From Dysgonomonas sp. PH5-45 (lineage in GTDB: Bacteria; Bacteroidota; Bacteroidia; Bacteroidales; Dysgonomonadaceae): a stretch of DNA of 64,000 nucleotides. The stretch's first letter is position 1, and each line of letters begins with the position of its first letter. The notes under the pieces are model-generated. The model had not been told where the DNA came from and did not search any database. It was given only the letters and a program-made list of their open reading frames with translations. Shown here in pieces: positions 8,682-18,359 of this stretch. The stretch is from contig NZ_JARXWE010000003.1 of the NCBI RefSeq assembly GCF_029893235.1, forward strand, positions 62,001 to 126,000. Reading direction: 5' to 3'. A program made the translations under genes and the position numbers.

Positions 8682-9614
8682 GTGCTACTGATTGACAAGA
8701 ACCACTCCCCGGAACACAAACCTTTGATTGCCACAATCGGTTTTTTTGACGGAGTACATCTGGGACACCGTTACCTAATAGAGCAAGTCGAAACCATAGC
8801 GAAAGCCAAAGGATTACCTTCGGCCGTTATAACCTTTCCGGTACACCCAAGACTGGTATTGCAGAGCGATTACTGCCCCGCACTTTTGTGTGGATACGAA
8901 GAAAAGCTGGACCGATTAGCCTCAACAGGGATAGATTATTGCGTATCGTTCGATTTTACTGAGGAAACATCGAAGCTCTCCGCACACGATTTTATACATA
9001 AAATATTAAAGGAAGAATTAAACGTTGATACGCTCGTAATAGGCTACGATCATCGTTTTGGACATAACCGCCGGGATGGATTTGAACAATATGTTGCTTA
9101 CGGAAAAGAAGCGGGTATCGACGTTATACAAGCCCAAGAACTCGGCTGGCCGAAACACGTAAGTTCGTCACGCATACGTAGCCTACTTAGCAAAGGGGAT
9201 ATCGGCAAAGCCTCAGAAATGCTGTCGTACAACTATACCATATCGGGTAAAATTGTTGAAGGCTTCAAAGTGGGGCGCACCATTGGTTTTCCGACGGCAA
9301 ATATACAGGTTTGGGAAAACTTTAAGGTTATTCCCGCCTTTGGGGTATATGCCGTATATGTACATATTGAAGGGCAAAAATACGGAGGTATGCTCTATAT
9401 AGGCAAACGCCCTACCCTACAAAACGGCGACAACATAAGCCTGGAGGTGAATATCTTCGATTTCGACCAAGATATATATAATAAAACGCTCACGGTAGAA
9501 TTTATAGAATTTGTGCGTCCGGACGAAAAATTTGCCAATATAGACGAGCTTAAAGCACAAATAACCAACGACAAACACACCGCGCAAAGCATCCTGAAAA
9601 AGAAGCAACCCTAA
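8682..9614 (+). CDS. ribF: Bifunctional riboflavin kinase / FAD synthetase
   Basis: This enzyme makes FMN from riboflavin and then FAD. The 310-residue protein has an N-terminal nucleotidyltransferase domain with IGFFDGVHLGHRYLI (about 18-32) and the SSSRIR motif near 165. It is followed by the riboflavin kinase barrel with GFKVGRTIGFPTANI (about 193-207). The start is GTG, giving MLLIDKNHSPEHKPL; no closer ATG precedes the catalytic motif. A strong hairpin follows the stop. Confidence 0.95.
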   Translation: MLLIDKNHSPEHKPLIATIGFFDGVHLGHRYLIEQVETIAKAKGLPSAVITFPVHPRLVLQSDYCPALLCGYEEKLDRLASTGIDYCVSFDFTEETSKLSAHDFIHKILKEELNVDTLVIGYDHRFGHNRRDGFEQYVAYGKEAGIDVIQAQELGWPKHVSSSRIRSLLSKGDIGKASEMLSYNYTISGKIVEGFKVGRTIGFPTANIQVWENFKVIPAFGVYAVYVHIEGQKYGGMLYIGKRPTLQNGDNISLEVNIFDFDQDIYNKTLTVEFIEFVRPDEKFANIDELKAQITNDKHTAQSILKKKQP

Positions 9615-9665
9615 GCATTCCTGACATTTACGTTTTACCCGGAAAAATCAAATATTTATATACAA

Positions 9666-9698
9666 TCAGGAGGTAGACCTTGCGGGTCTACCTCCTGA
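9666..9698. terminator. Bidirectional terminator between ribF and nifJ
   Basis: TCAGGAGGTAGACC and its exact complement form a 14-bp perfect stem with a 5-nt loop. It lies between the convergent ribF and pyruvate:ferredoxin oxidoreductase genes and probably serves both. Confidence 0.85.
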
Positions 9699-9729
9699 CA
9701 CATTTTATACTTATCCTATCAAGTTTCTT

Positions 9730-12700
9730 TTACTCTTGTACATTCTTGGCTTCGTCAAAAGCATCGAATTTTGTATTAGCCAAACGCTGGTAGCTTTTCC
9801 AACGCCATAGGGCATTTTCTTGTGCTGCAAGGTAAAGCTCCTGCGACTCATTCGGATTCGACTTCTGAAGCGATGTATAGCGCACTTCGCTACCCAAGAA
9901 AGACTGGAACTTGCTCCAATCAGGGTCTTTGCTATCCATCGTGAAAGGATTTTGACCCTCTTCTTCCAACATTGGGTTGTAACGCCACAAATGCCAGTAT
10001 CCGCATTCAACGGCAGCTCTCTCTTCGTCTTGCGAGTGCCCCATGCCTTTACGTAAGCCGTGGCTGATACAAGGAGAATAAGCAATAATCAGAGATGGTC
10101 CTTTATACTCTTCCGCTTCACGGAATGCTTTAAGACACTGTCCTTGATTAGCACCCATTGCCACTTGGGCAACATAAACATAACCGTAGGTTGTGGCAAT
10201 CATACCAAGGTCTTTTTTGCGTACCTTTTTACCTCCCGAAGCAAATTTTGCAACAGCGGCAACAGGTGTAGACTTAGACGATTGGCCTCCGGTATTTGAA
10301 TATACCTCGGTATCGAGAACAAGAATATTCACATCTTCGCCCGAAGCCATCACATGGTCAAGACCGCCAAAGCCTATATCGTATGCCCAACCGTCACCAC
10401 CGAATATCCAGATTGAACGTTTAACGAGGTACGATTTCAACTCGTAAATTTCTTTGCAATAATCGCACTTATCTTTTTCAATTTCCAACAGTGGAAGAAG
10501 TTTTGCCGCTATTCCTTTCGTAGCTTCGGCATCATCCTTGTTGGTAATCCATTCCGAATACAAGGCTTTGATTTCAGCAGAGCATTTATCGCAACCTTGA
10601 GCCTCTGTCATCAATTTCTCAATCTTGTTCCTAAGGCTAATATTAGCGATAGCAAAACCAAGACCGAATTCAGCATTATCTTCGAACAGTGAATTTGCCC
10701 ATGCAGGCCCTTGTCCTTTTTGATTTTTTGTATATGGTGTTGCCGGAGCAGAACCTCCATAGATAGAAGAACATCCTGTTGCGTTGGCAATCAGCATCCG
10801 GTCGCCATAGAGTTGTGTTACCAATTTGATATAAGGAGTTTCGCCACAACCCGAACATGCTCCGGAAAACTCAAACAAAGGAGTGGAGAACTGCGAGTTC
10901 TTCACGTTTTGTTTGATATCTACCAAGTGAGCCTTGCTCGATACGTTCTTAACCATGAAGTCCCAATTATTCTGTTCGGGATATTGAGTGCCTATTTCGG
11001 CCATATGAAGGGCTTTTTCGCCTTTTTTACCAGGACATACATCGGCACAGTTACCACAACCCAAGCAGTCTAATACATCGACTTGGATGCGGAAGCCCAT
11101 ACCTTCGAATTGTTTACCCTGAGCTTTTAGCAAAGTCATTTCGGCAGGAGCTTTTTCCTGTTCGGCGGCATCCAACACAAACGGACGTATGGTTGCGTGC
11201 GGACAAACGTAAGCACATTGATTACATTGTATACAGTTTTCGGCGTTCCAAACAGGAACAAAAGCAGCTACGCCACGTTTTTCGTAAGCTGTGGTTCCGT
11301 TATCCCATGTACCGTCTTCGCGACCAACAAATGCCGAAACAGGAACACTGTATCCTTTTTGTGCATTCACAGGGCGAACTACGTTTTGGATAAATTCGGG
11401 AGCATCGTCTTTAGCAGACTCTCCCACTACGATGTTTGCCCATTCGGCAGGAACATCAACTTTTTCCACTTCAACGCCACGGTCAACAGCCGCATTGTTC
11501 TTGTTAACAACATCTTCGCCTTTGCGTCCGTAAGACTTGACGATGAATTTCTTCATCTGCTCAACGGCAAGGTCGTAAGGTATGATGTTCGATATTTTGA
11601 AGAATGCCGATTGCAGGATCGTATTTGTACGTCCGCCAAGACCAATTTCCGTTGCTATTTTAGTAGCATTGATTATATAGAAATTGATATTGTTAACGGC
11701 AAGATACTTCTTAACGTTGTCGGGCAAGAAGTTGCCAACTTCTTCTTTGCTCCATACGGAGTTCAGAAGAAATGTTCCGTTCTTTTTCAGCCCCTTAGTC
11801 ACATCATAAAGGTGAAGGTATGCCGGAACGTGGCATGCCACGAAGTCGGGCGTATTAACCAAATATGTTGACCGGATAGGATGGTCGCCAAAACGCAGGT
11901 GAGACGAGGTGAAACCTCCCGATTTCTTAGAGTCGTAAGCGAAGTAAGCCTGACAATATTTGTCGGTATTATCGCCAATAATCTTTATCGTGTTTTTGTT
12001 TGCGCCCACTGTTCCGTCCGAACCCAAACCGTAGAATTTAGCCTCATAGTTTTTATCATCGACCGAAATCTCTTCTTTGAGCGGAAGCGACTTGAAAGTA
12101 ACATCGTCAACGATACCAATAGTGAAGTCGTTTTTGGGCATCGCCATTGCAAGGTTTTCGTAAACCGACATGATTTGCGAAGGAGTAGTATCTTTCGACG
12201 ACAAACCATAAATACCGCCCACAATAGTTGGAACTTCAGTTTTGCCGAAGAAACAGTCTTTCACATCAAGATATAATGGTTGTCCAAGAGCTCCCGGTTC
12301 TTTTGTACGGTCAAGAACAGCTATTCGCTTAGCTGTTTTAGGCACAGCAGAAAGGAATGCTTCGGCCTTGAACGGACGATACAAGTGTACAGCCACCAAG
12401 CCTACCTTCTCGCCTTTGGCATTCAGATAGTCTATCGTTTCGCGGATCGTTTCGCAAACCGAACCCATGGCAATGATAACACGGTCGGCATCTTCCGCAC
12501 CATAGTAATCGAACAAGCCATATTTACGGCCGGTAACTTTTGCAAGCTCGGTCAGATATTTTTCAACTATATCGGGTACAGCATCATAAAATTTATTGGC
12601 TGCCTCGCGCGATTGGAAATAAATATCATCATTCTGAGCCGTACCACGGGTAACCGGACTTTCAGGATTTAAAGCCCTGTCGCGGAATGCTTTCAGTGCC

Positions 12701-13299
12701 TCTTGGTTTACAAGGGGAGCTACATCTTCGTTTTCGAGCATTTCTACTTTCTGGATTTCGTGCGATGTACGGAATCCGTCAAATATATGCATGAAAGGGA
12801 TGCGAGCCTCAAGCGTTGCCAAGTGAGGAACAGCAGCCAAGTCCATAACCTCTTGCACCGAATTGGTGAAGAACATGGCAAAGCCTGTTTGGCGAGCTGC
12901 CATAACATCCTGATGGTCGCCAAAAATGGATAAGGCTTGCGCCGCAAGCGCACGAGCCGAAACATTGATAACACAAGGCAATAGTTCACCCGCAATCTTA
13001 TACATATTGGGGATCATCAACAAAAGTCCTTGCGATGCAGTGTAGGTTGTTGTCAAGGCTCCAGCCTGCAAAGAACCATGAAGCGCACCGGCGGCTCCGG
13101 CCTCCGATTGCATCTCCTGTACACGAATAACTTCGCCGAAAATATTTTTACGTCCGGCTGTTGCCCATTCATCAACATATTCTGCCATTGTTGACGAAGG
13201 GGTGATGGGATAAATCGAAGCAACTTCGCTGAACATATAAGATATGTGTGCAGCGGCCTGATTACCATCACAGGTTAAAAATTTCTTTTCTTTTGCCAT
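9730..13299 (-). CDS. nifJ: Pyruvate:ferredoxin (flavodoxin) oxidoreductase
   Basis: This is a single-chain PFOR that oxidises pyruvate to acetyl-CoA and CO2 while reducing ferredoxin, a key step of anaerobic Bacteroidales metabolism. The 1189-residue length is normal. The N-terminal domain begins with AAAHISYMFSEVASIYPITP. Two 4Fe-4S clusters are bound by CIQCNQCAYVCP (about 690) and CLGCGNCADVCPG (about 745). CSGCGETPY (about 815) ligates the third cluster next to the thiamine diphosphate domain. The thiamine motif is GGDGWAYDIGFGG (about 970) with SNTGGQSSKSTP further on. It is a lone gene ending at a strong terminator. Its presence supports an obligate or facultative anaerobe. Confidence 0.97.
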   Translation of the reverse strand: MAKEKKFLTCDGNQAAAHISYMFSEVASIYPITPSSTMAEYVDEWATAGRKNIFGEVIRVQEMQSEAGAAGALHGSLQAGALTTTYTASQGLLLMIPNMYKIAGELLPCVINVSARALAAQALSIFGDHQDVMAARQTGFAMFFTNSVQEVMDLAAVPHLATLEARIPFMHIFDGFRTSHEIQKVEMLENEDVAPLVNQEALKAFRDRALNPESPVTRGTAQNDDIYFQSREAANKFYDAVPDIVEKYLTELAKVTGRKYGLFDYYGAEDADRVIIAMGSVCETIRETIDYLNAKGEKVGLVAVHLYRPFKAEAFLSAVPKTAKRIAVLDRTKEPGALGQPLYLDVKDCFFGKTEVPTIVGGIYGLSSKDTTPSQIMSVYENLAMAMPKNDFTIGIVDDVTFKSLPLKEEISVDDKNYEAKFYGLGSDGTVGANKNTIKIIGDNTDKYCQAYFAYDSKKSGGFTSSHLRFGDHPIRSTYLVNTPDFVACHVPAYLHLYDVTKGLKKNGTFLLNSVWSKEEVGNFLPDNVKKYLAVNNINFYIINATKIATEIGLGGRTNTILQSAFFKISNIIPYDLAVEQMKKFIVKSYGRKGEDVVNKNNAAVDRGVEVEKVDVPAEWANIVVGESAKDDAPEFIQNVVRPVNAQKGYSVPVSAFVGREDGTWDNGTTAYEKRGVAAFVPVWNAENCIQCNQCAYVCPHATIRPFVLDAAEQEKAPAEMTLLKAQGKQFEGMGFRIQVDVLDCLGCGNCADVCPGKKGEKALHMAEIGTQYPEQNNWDFMVKNVSSKAHLVDIKQNVKNSQFSTPLFEFSGACSGCGETPYIKLVTQLYGDRMLIANATGCSSIYGGSAPATPYTKNQKGQGPAWANSLFEDNAEFGLGFAIANISLRNKIEKLMTEAQGCDKCSAEIKALYSEWITNKDDAEATKGIAAKLLPLLEIEKDKCDYCKEIYELKSYLVKRSIWIFGGDGWAYDIGFGGLDHVMASGEDVNILVLDTEVYSNTGGQSSKSTPVAAVAKFASGGKKVRKKDLGMIATTYGYVYVAQVAMGANQGQCLKAFREAEEYKGPSLIIAYSPCISHGLRKGMGHSQDEERAAVECGYWHLWRYNPMLEEEGQNPFTMDSKDPDWSKFQSFLGSEVRYTSLQKSNPNESQELYLAAQENALWRWKSYQRLANTKFDAFDEAKNVQE

Positions 13300-13450
13300 A
13301 CTCTTTAGTTGAATATTTTTAGTTGTTAGTTTAATTCTGATTTTTTCCTTTTTTTCTGAATACGCTACCTCCGTTTGGGTGTTTATTGATTGTAGCGAAA
13401 CCGGTTGGTGTATCTGAAGTTTAATACTTATTACCTTGTTGTTTCTTGTT

Positions 13451-14644
13451 TTAATATAAAAATCCGAATAACCACAAAGGGATTGTATTTTCGTTCCCTA
13501 TTTCCATCATTTCGGATGCTATATATATGTCCGGTTTTTTATTGTTACTTTTTGTTTTCGTTTCCTCTACCTTAAATGTATACTTATCATCTTTGCGGCT
13601 TACAATAAAAAAGCCTGTTTTAGTGCCTTTCTTCAGTTTGCAGTTATTGTGATGCAACTGATTGTAAAAGAATGTTTCGCGCAAGGCCTGATCGTCGGCA
13701 GGGCCCGGTTTGAGTGCATAAATCAGATTGGTATTATGCATATATACCAAGTCCGGTTTTTTAGGAAACCCTTCGCCTTCCCTGTAAAGCAGGTTAATTA
13801 AACGTGCATTTTTCAGATAATCGAGGTAGTTTGTTACGGTTGCCCGCGATATTTCGCAATCGACACTCAATTGGCTGATGTTCGGTTTTCCGGGGCACGA
13901 GAGCGACAGCAGGTAATACAGCTTCCTCAACTTTGGCAAATAGCTTTGTTCTATCTGCCTGATTGATAAAACGTCTACCTCCAACATCATGTTTATTGTC
14001 TTAAGCAGATTTTCAGAAAAATTACGTTTTTCCAAAAAGAAAGGGTAATATCCGTGATGGATATAATCTCTGAAATAGGCCAAAGGTTTTACTTTGGTAC
14101 GAATCTCGCTGGCAATTGCCTTATGGTTTGCCAATATATCTTGTAGGCTGTAAGCCTGCAAATTACTTCCTGTAATGATATTCAGAAATTCGCGAAAAGA
14201 GAACCCGCGAAGGTTATAAAACTTCACGATGGGAGCAATATCCGGGTTTTCGCTCAGCCTCATAACCGTCGAAACCGTAAATATTATTTTCAGTTCCGGA
14301 AAGTCTTCATAACATGCCCTGAGTTCGGCAGGCCAGTTCGGATATTTAAACACTTGGTCTATAAGCAAGGTTTTCCCTCCTTTAAAGCAGAATTCCTGTG
14401 CAAAATCGTAAATAGAACGGCAGGTAAACGAAAAATTGTTCATATTAATATATAAGCAATCGCGTTTATCCAAACTGGTATATTTTGCCGCATACTGAAG
14501 CAAGAATGTTGTTTTGCCTACCCCCCGCGTTCCTTTAATAGCAATAAGGCGGTTGCTCCAGTCAACCTCGTCCATCAGCAGGCGGTCAACAGGATTACCC
14601 AAATGTTCTACCAGATATTTATGTGTTCTAAAAAACGATTCCAC
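13451..14644 (-). CDS. DUF4143-type AAA ATPase with altered Walker B
   Basis: This belongs to the large AAA ATPase/DUF4143 family that is abundant in Bacteroidetes and has no firm function. The 397-residue protein has Walker A GTRGVGKT at residues 38-45. A winged-helix part follows near 270-300 (SVDCEISRATVTNYLDYLK), and the ending IPLWLFGFLY is typical for the family. Walker B reads LLIDQVFKYPNW with Asp96-Gln97, where relatives have Asp-Glu. The sensor TGSS is TVST here, and the C-terminal FEVGGKNK-like motif is FKVEETKTK. Several catalytic positions have therefore drifted. It may bind ATP without hydrolysing it, or be decaying. Confidence 0.85.
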   Translation of the reverse strand: MESFFRTHKYLVEHLGNPVDRLLMDEVDWSNRLIAIKGTRGVGKTTFLLQYAAKYTSLDKRDCLYINMNNFSFTCRSIYDFAQEFCFKGGKTLLIDQVFKYPNWPAELRACYEDFPELKIIFTVSTVMRLSENPDIAPIVKFYNLRGFSFREFLNIITGSNLQAYSLQDILANHKAIASEIRTKVKPLAYFRDYIHHGYYPFFLEKRNFSENLLKTINMMLEVDVLSIRQIEQSYLPKLRKLYYLLSLSCPGKPNISQLSVDCEISRATVTNYLDYLKNARLINLLYREGEGFPKKPDLVYMHNTNLIYALKPGPADDQALRETFFYNQLHHNNCKLKKGTKTGFFIVSRKDDKYTFKVEETKTKSNNKKPDIYIASEMMEIGNENTIPLWLFGFLY

Positions 14645-14799
14645 AAATTCCTCACTTTAATGCAGCGAAGATACTTCTTTTTTATCTATTTGCAATGTCC
14701 GGATTGCAATTTTAATCATTTTTCATCAATTTATTTGACATCCGAAAGCACCTGTTTTGTATTATATTACTACACAATGCCTTATCCGATTCGCACAAA

Positions 14800-14955
14800 T
14801 AAAACTATAACATAAATAGTATTTGTCCTTCTGAACAAAATGAAGAATCTTTGTATGCTTTTATCCGAGATCCTTCGTTTCTCTCAGTATGACAAAACAA
14901 CATATATGTTATTCCTCAAACAATTAGCTTTTATTTCCTAAATGCGCTACGGGTT
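14800..14955 (+). mobile_element. MITE-like repeat, family 1, copy B
   Basis: This copy lies in the 14645-14946 gap, which otherwise shows nothing. It has the same core arms as copy A (14820-14892) and the same CAACATATATGTT loop-side segment as copy C. Its right end is AACCCGTAGCGCATTTAGGA on the other strand, the family terminus. The left end is poorly conserved, so the boundary is approximate. The right terminus overlaps the 3' end of the neighbouring binding-protein gene. Confidence 0.65.
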
Positions 14956-15774
14956 ATGGTAATATTTTCTGTAAATGCGCGAAAAATCGGGTGTGTGTCT
15001 GAAGCGTTCTATCCACACATTGAGCGAATCCAACAACTGTGGCGAAGCAGACCGTACAGCCCATGCCTCCAAGTGAGTGAACCCAATATCGGTTTCTACA
15101 TCCAATTCGGGTAGCTTGGCTTGCAGTTCGCGAGCCGTCTCTTCGTCGCAAACCGAAAATTCTATGTCGCCTGCCGCAACCATCATTGCCAGTTGCTGGG
15201 CTTCGTAAGTAGTATTTTCACTGATGAATATGGAGTCGCCAATCTCGTGCGACAGGTTTCTGAGGCGCAGTATATAAGGAGAGTTTACCGGTACGGTTAT
15301 AGTTTTGCCTGCCAGTTGAAGATGGTTCCGCAGTAGTTTTTTGCCTTCATTAAATTCGGCTTTGCGTTGCACCAGAACTATTTTATTGCGGATGATGGGC
15401 TTTGTAAACAAAAAATCGCTTCGCAAACCTGCATTTACAGGTATGTTGCGTGTAATGAGGTCGTAGGTTTGGTTTTCCAACCCCGAAAAACTATTCTCCA
15501 AACTGTTTTCAAGCACCACACTAAACTTCACTGGTGTATATTTTTGCAAAGCGCTCAGTAGTTCGTAAGTAAAGCCTTGCAAGGTATCGCCTTGTACATA
15601 GTAGGCTTTCGGCTCAAGATTAGTTACCACTCGCAGAGTATCGCTCTGGACTATTTGCTCATAATCGCGAGGGAGGAGTTTTTTGTCTGTTTTCGGAAAG
15701 AAGAAAGAAGCAACTATGACTACAATAATAAATACGTAGCCAATAACAACCCAATATTTATATTTTCTCTTCAT
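14947..15774 (-). CDS. Periplasmic solute-binding-like protein (MltF N-domain-like)
   Basis: This is a membrane-anchored protein with a type 2 periplasmic binding fold (SBP_bac_3 family). Residues 9-27 form one membrane helix. The fold begins SDTLRVVTNLEPKAYYVQGD and contains GFTYELLSALQKYTPVKFSV and, near 195, AAGDIEFSVCDEET. This matches the ligand-binding half of lytic transglycosylase MltF, but the catalytic SLT domain found in many relatives is absent. The final codons (His-Asn-Pro-stop) lie inside the terminus of repeat copy B. The repeat may therefore have cut off a longer gene. Natural one-domain relatives also exist, so truncation is not proven. Confidence 0.75.
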   Translation of the reverse strand: MKRKYKYWVVIGYVFIIVVIVASFFFPKTDKKLLPRDYEQIVQSDTLRVVTNLEPKAYYVQGDTLQGFTYELLSALQKYTPVKFSVVLENSLENSFSGLENQTYDLITRNIPVNAGLRSDFLFTKPIIRNKIVLVQRKAEFNEGKKLLRNHLQLAGKTITVPVNSPYILRLRNLSHEIGDSIFISENTTYEAQQLAMMVAAGDIEFSVCDEETARELQAKLPELDVETDIGFTHLEAWAVRSASPQLLDSLNVWIERFRHTPDFSRIYRKYYHNP

Positions 15775-15864
15775 AACATAACTCGCTTTTTCTCAATCTT
15801 TAAATGTGATAATATTTTGAAACTCATACAAGAAGTTACATGCAGCGAAAATCGGATAAATTTC

Positions 15865-16209
15865 TCAAGTCAAATATTCAAAAGTTAATGGTATTTCTAT
15901 TAATTTCTCAAAATTTGTTTTCCAAATATCAAGTTCAAATAAATTACCGTCTGTATCTATTATTAAAGAAGCTATTACTACAACTCCATCTTTATCTACG
16001 AACTTACATTCACTGGCTATTTTGCCAAAAAATCTTTTTTCTTCCGAAACTCTATCATCGGTACATAAACAAAGACTACCCATATCTCCATCTGACATCG
16101 GTTTTACAAGTAATTTCCCATTCCAATTATCTTTGATTTTAACAAATGCATTTGCAACCAGAAACTCTATCAAGCTAAGTTCTTGCACCGTTGGTCTTCT
16201 ATTCTTCAT
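15865..16209 (-). CDS. Small hypothetical protein, possibly immunity-like
   Basis: This is a 114-residue cytosolic protein with no signal peptide or membrane helix. It starts MKNRRPTVQELSLIEFLVAN and contains an alternating strand pattern through GKIASECKFVDKDGVVVIAS and IIDTDGNLFELDIWKTNFEK. The pattern (Arg-Pro-Thr start, Glu-Leu helix, then a small beta sheet) reminds me of DUF6984-type proteins seen in polymorphic-toxin immunity arrays. That is only an impression. No toxin gene lies nearby. It is flanked by 90-bp gaps. Confidence 0.6.
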   Translation of the reverse strand: MKNRRPTVQELSLIEFLVANAFVKIKDNWNGKLLVKPMSDGDMGSLCLCTDDRVSEEKRFFGKIASECKFVDKDGVVVIASLIIDTDGNLFELDIWKTNFEKLIEIPLTFEYLT

Positions 16210-16303
16210 GCATTTTTCTATATTTATTTCTTATACCAAACTTATATTTTATATTCAAATCCACATAATTTCATGCGGAAAAGAGATGGTATAATAAAAA
16301 TCT

Positions 16304-18346
16304 TTAATCAAAGAAGTTCCACGAAAGCCCAAATTTAAGAATCATCGGGTTTACGGGATAGTGCAAGGTAGTGAAATAGTTGGAATTACCTACATCTTTG
16401 CCCACATTATAGAGCATTACAAAGAATTTTGTGTTTTTCAGATGCAGATTCAAGTAAGCATTGGCAAAAGGGAAGTTGCCCACTTTCTTTTCACGTTGGT
16501 TGTAGAATTGCAACAGCGCAGGCTCGTATCCGGGAGCGTAATATTCGGTAAAGTATTGCACATCGAGCCCCAGTTGAAGGGTCAACACCTTTGCTATCTT
16601 ACTCTGCAAATATATGTTAGAATACACACTCAGGGATGGTAAAGGCAAGGATTTCTCCTTACTGCTCATCTGGTAAACAATCTTATTGTCCCAATGGAAT
16701 ATCCCTGCATTCAGCTTTTGGTCTAACTGAACGGAAACGACCTGTATATTCCCGCTTTCTTGAGCAATATATTTGTCGGCTCCGTAATAGATATAATTCT
16801 TTATGTTTTCTACCCCTCCCTTAATACGGGTTTTGGTTTGTGGCAAATATATCTCGCCACCTATATACACACGGCGTATATCGCTAAAGTCGTGATTCCA
16901 TGAAAAATACTTGGAATAGTATATATTTTCAAAAAAGGTAGGTTTCGTATTCTTTATATAAGCATTCGCCTTAATGTGGGCTTGCTTTCCTTTTATATTA
17001 AAGAAAGTTTGCAATTCGCCATTCACTCTGAATTCACCCACATTATAACCCAATACACCCAAATCGGCCGACAGGTTGTAACGTAGAAAGTCGCCCTTTT
17101 GTTTCGACAGCACACCACCTACAACCGTGGAATTCTGATTGTCTACTACCCCCACCGGGGCAAATACCATATTTGGGTCTAAATGCTTGAAGCGGCGGAT
17201 GTCTTGTTCGATGAAGGCCGTTAACCCGAATTTCACCCAAGGCCTGAATCCTTCGTTGAGAGCTATACCAAAGGTATTGCGGAACGACCAATAAGACATT
17301 CTGTCGTTTGCCGGATAACCCGAATAATTGTTTTCGGCATACAGCGTATCGGTTGCCGTCTGCCCACTTGTTCCGTTCACGATGGTTTCGTCGGTCGATA
17401 CAAAGCGGCGTTTCTGATCGCGGTAATAGCTCGTAAGAATAAAACTGGCAACAGGTATCGAATCCTGCTCGCCAATGCCGACATTGTATTTATTGGTCAG
17501 ATACAATTGCCTACCCCGCAGCTTATTCCAAGCATTGTCCATACGGGTTGCGATATCGCGCGAGTTATCGAACTTCTGTACCTCGGGGTTGGTTATATTA
17601 TCGTCGTTCACTACCCCTCCATTCTCCTGATTATTGAAGTTGTTGTTATAGGCTAAGGCATGCATTTCGTATTTTGTGCCTATGTAGCTTGCATAAAGGC
17701 CATATGATATTTGTTTACTACCCAAATGATTGTAATATCCGCGTGAATAAACATAATCCAAATCGAAGCCCACATTTAGTCTCTTTCCGAAGTTTATTGA
17801 TATTTCGGGACGGAAGCGTTCTTCTTTGTTCTGCCCACCGCCACCTGTCTGGTAAAAAAGGTTTGAATAAGGAACTTTAGAATTTCTAAACAGTTTTTTA
17901 TCGGGCGTTACCAGATAATAGCCAAAAGGATTCAGAAAATTGAAAAGCCCACCTTCTTCCCTGTTAAAGAATATCATAGTTTGATTTGGTGAGCCAACAT
18001 TACTCAATGTGCTGACAGCTACATCCTGCCCTGTCATTATCGTTGCGCGATGGAAGTTGTAAGCCACAGTATCGTCGGCAGGTGCAAGGCGGGGTTCGGC
18101 AAGGCGTGATGAGATATACCAACCATACATATCAGGTTTCACTTTCCGGGCATTCTTCGCCTGCTCTTCGGGTGGCGATACCTTCCCGATATCTCCCACA
18201 GGACTTATCACCGCAGTTGTATCGAGGTTCAACACCTGAGGGGTAGCACCGGTACTGTCTTTATCGAGAATAATAACCTGATTCTGCGCTTTCGTTGTGC
18301 AGAAAAAAGTCATAAAAATGAATACGGTTAACAGATATTTATTCAT
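16304..18346 (-). CDS. Putative outer-membrane porin (Porin_10 family)
   Basis: This is a 680-residue outer-membrane beta-barrel protein of the Bacteroidetes putative-porin family. A signal peptide (MNKYLLTVFIFMTFFCTTKA) precedes QNQ. After a proline-rich linker (to about 75) comes the conserved MYGWYISSRLAEPRLAPADD block, then many amphipathic strands with aromatic girdles. The chain ends MILKFGLSWNFFD with a terminal aromatic, as BAM substrates do. The substrate is unknown. The ATG lies directly after a TAAGTTTG box, so the mRNA may have almost no leader. Confidence 0.85.
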   Translation of the reverse strand: MNKYLLTVFIFMTFFCTTKAQNQVIILDKDSTGATPQVLNLDTTAVISPVGDIGKVSPPEEQAKNARKVKPDMYGWYISSRLAEPRLAPADDTVAYNFHRATIMTGQDVAVSTLSNVGSPNQTMIFFNREEGGLFNFLNPFGYYLVTPDKKLFRNSKVPYSNLFYQTGGGGQNKEERFRPEISINFGKRLNVGFDLDYVYSRGYYNHLGSKQISYGLYASYIGTKYEMHALAYNNNFNNQENGGVVNDDNITNPEVQKFDNSRDIATRMDNAWNKLRGRQLYLTNKYNVGIGEQDSIPVASFILTSYYRDQKRRFVSTDETIVNGTSGQTATDTLYAENNYSGYPANDRMSYWSFRNTFGIALNEGFRPWVKFGLTAFIEQDIRRFKHLDPNMVFAPVGVVDNQNSTVVGGVLSKQKGDFLRYNLSADLGVLGYNVGEFRVNGELQTFFNIKGKQAHIKANAYIKNTKPTFFENIYYSKYFSWNHDFSDIRRVYIGGEIYLPQTKTRIKGGVENIKNYIYYGADKYIAQESGNIQVVSVQLDQKLNAGIFHWDNKIVYQMSSKEKSLPLPSLSVYSNIYLQSKIAKVLTLQLGLDVQYFTEYYAPGYEPALLQFYNQREKKVGNFPFANAYLNLHLKNTKFFVMLYNVGKDVGNSNYFTTLHYPVNPMILKFGLSWNFFD

Positions 18347-18351
18347 CGGCG

Positions 18352-18359
18352 CAAACTTA
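18352..18359 (-). promoter_or_regulatory. Candidate -7 box of the porin gene
   Basis: TAAGTTTG fits the Bacteroidetes -7 consensus TAnnTTTG and lies 6 bp before the porin ATG, implying a nearly leaderless transcript. No good -33 TTTG was found. Confidence 0.35.

Noticed and set aside
9711-10085. Open frames of 120-220 codons on both strands over the pyruvate:ferredoxin oxidoreductase gene
   Set aside because: The 1189-codon gene carries all cluster and cofactor motifs; the others are shadows of its biased codons.
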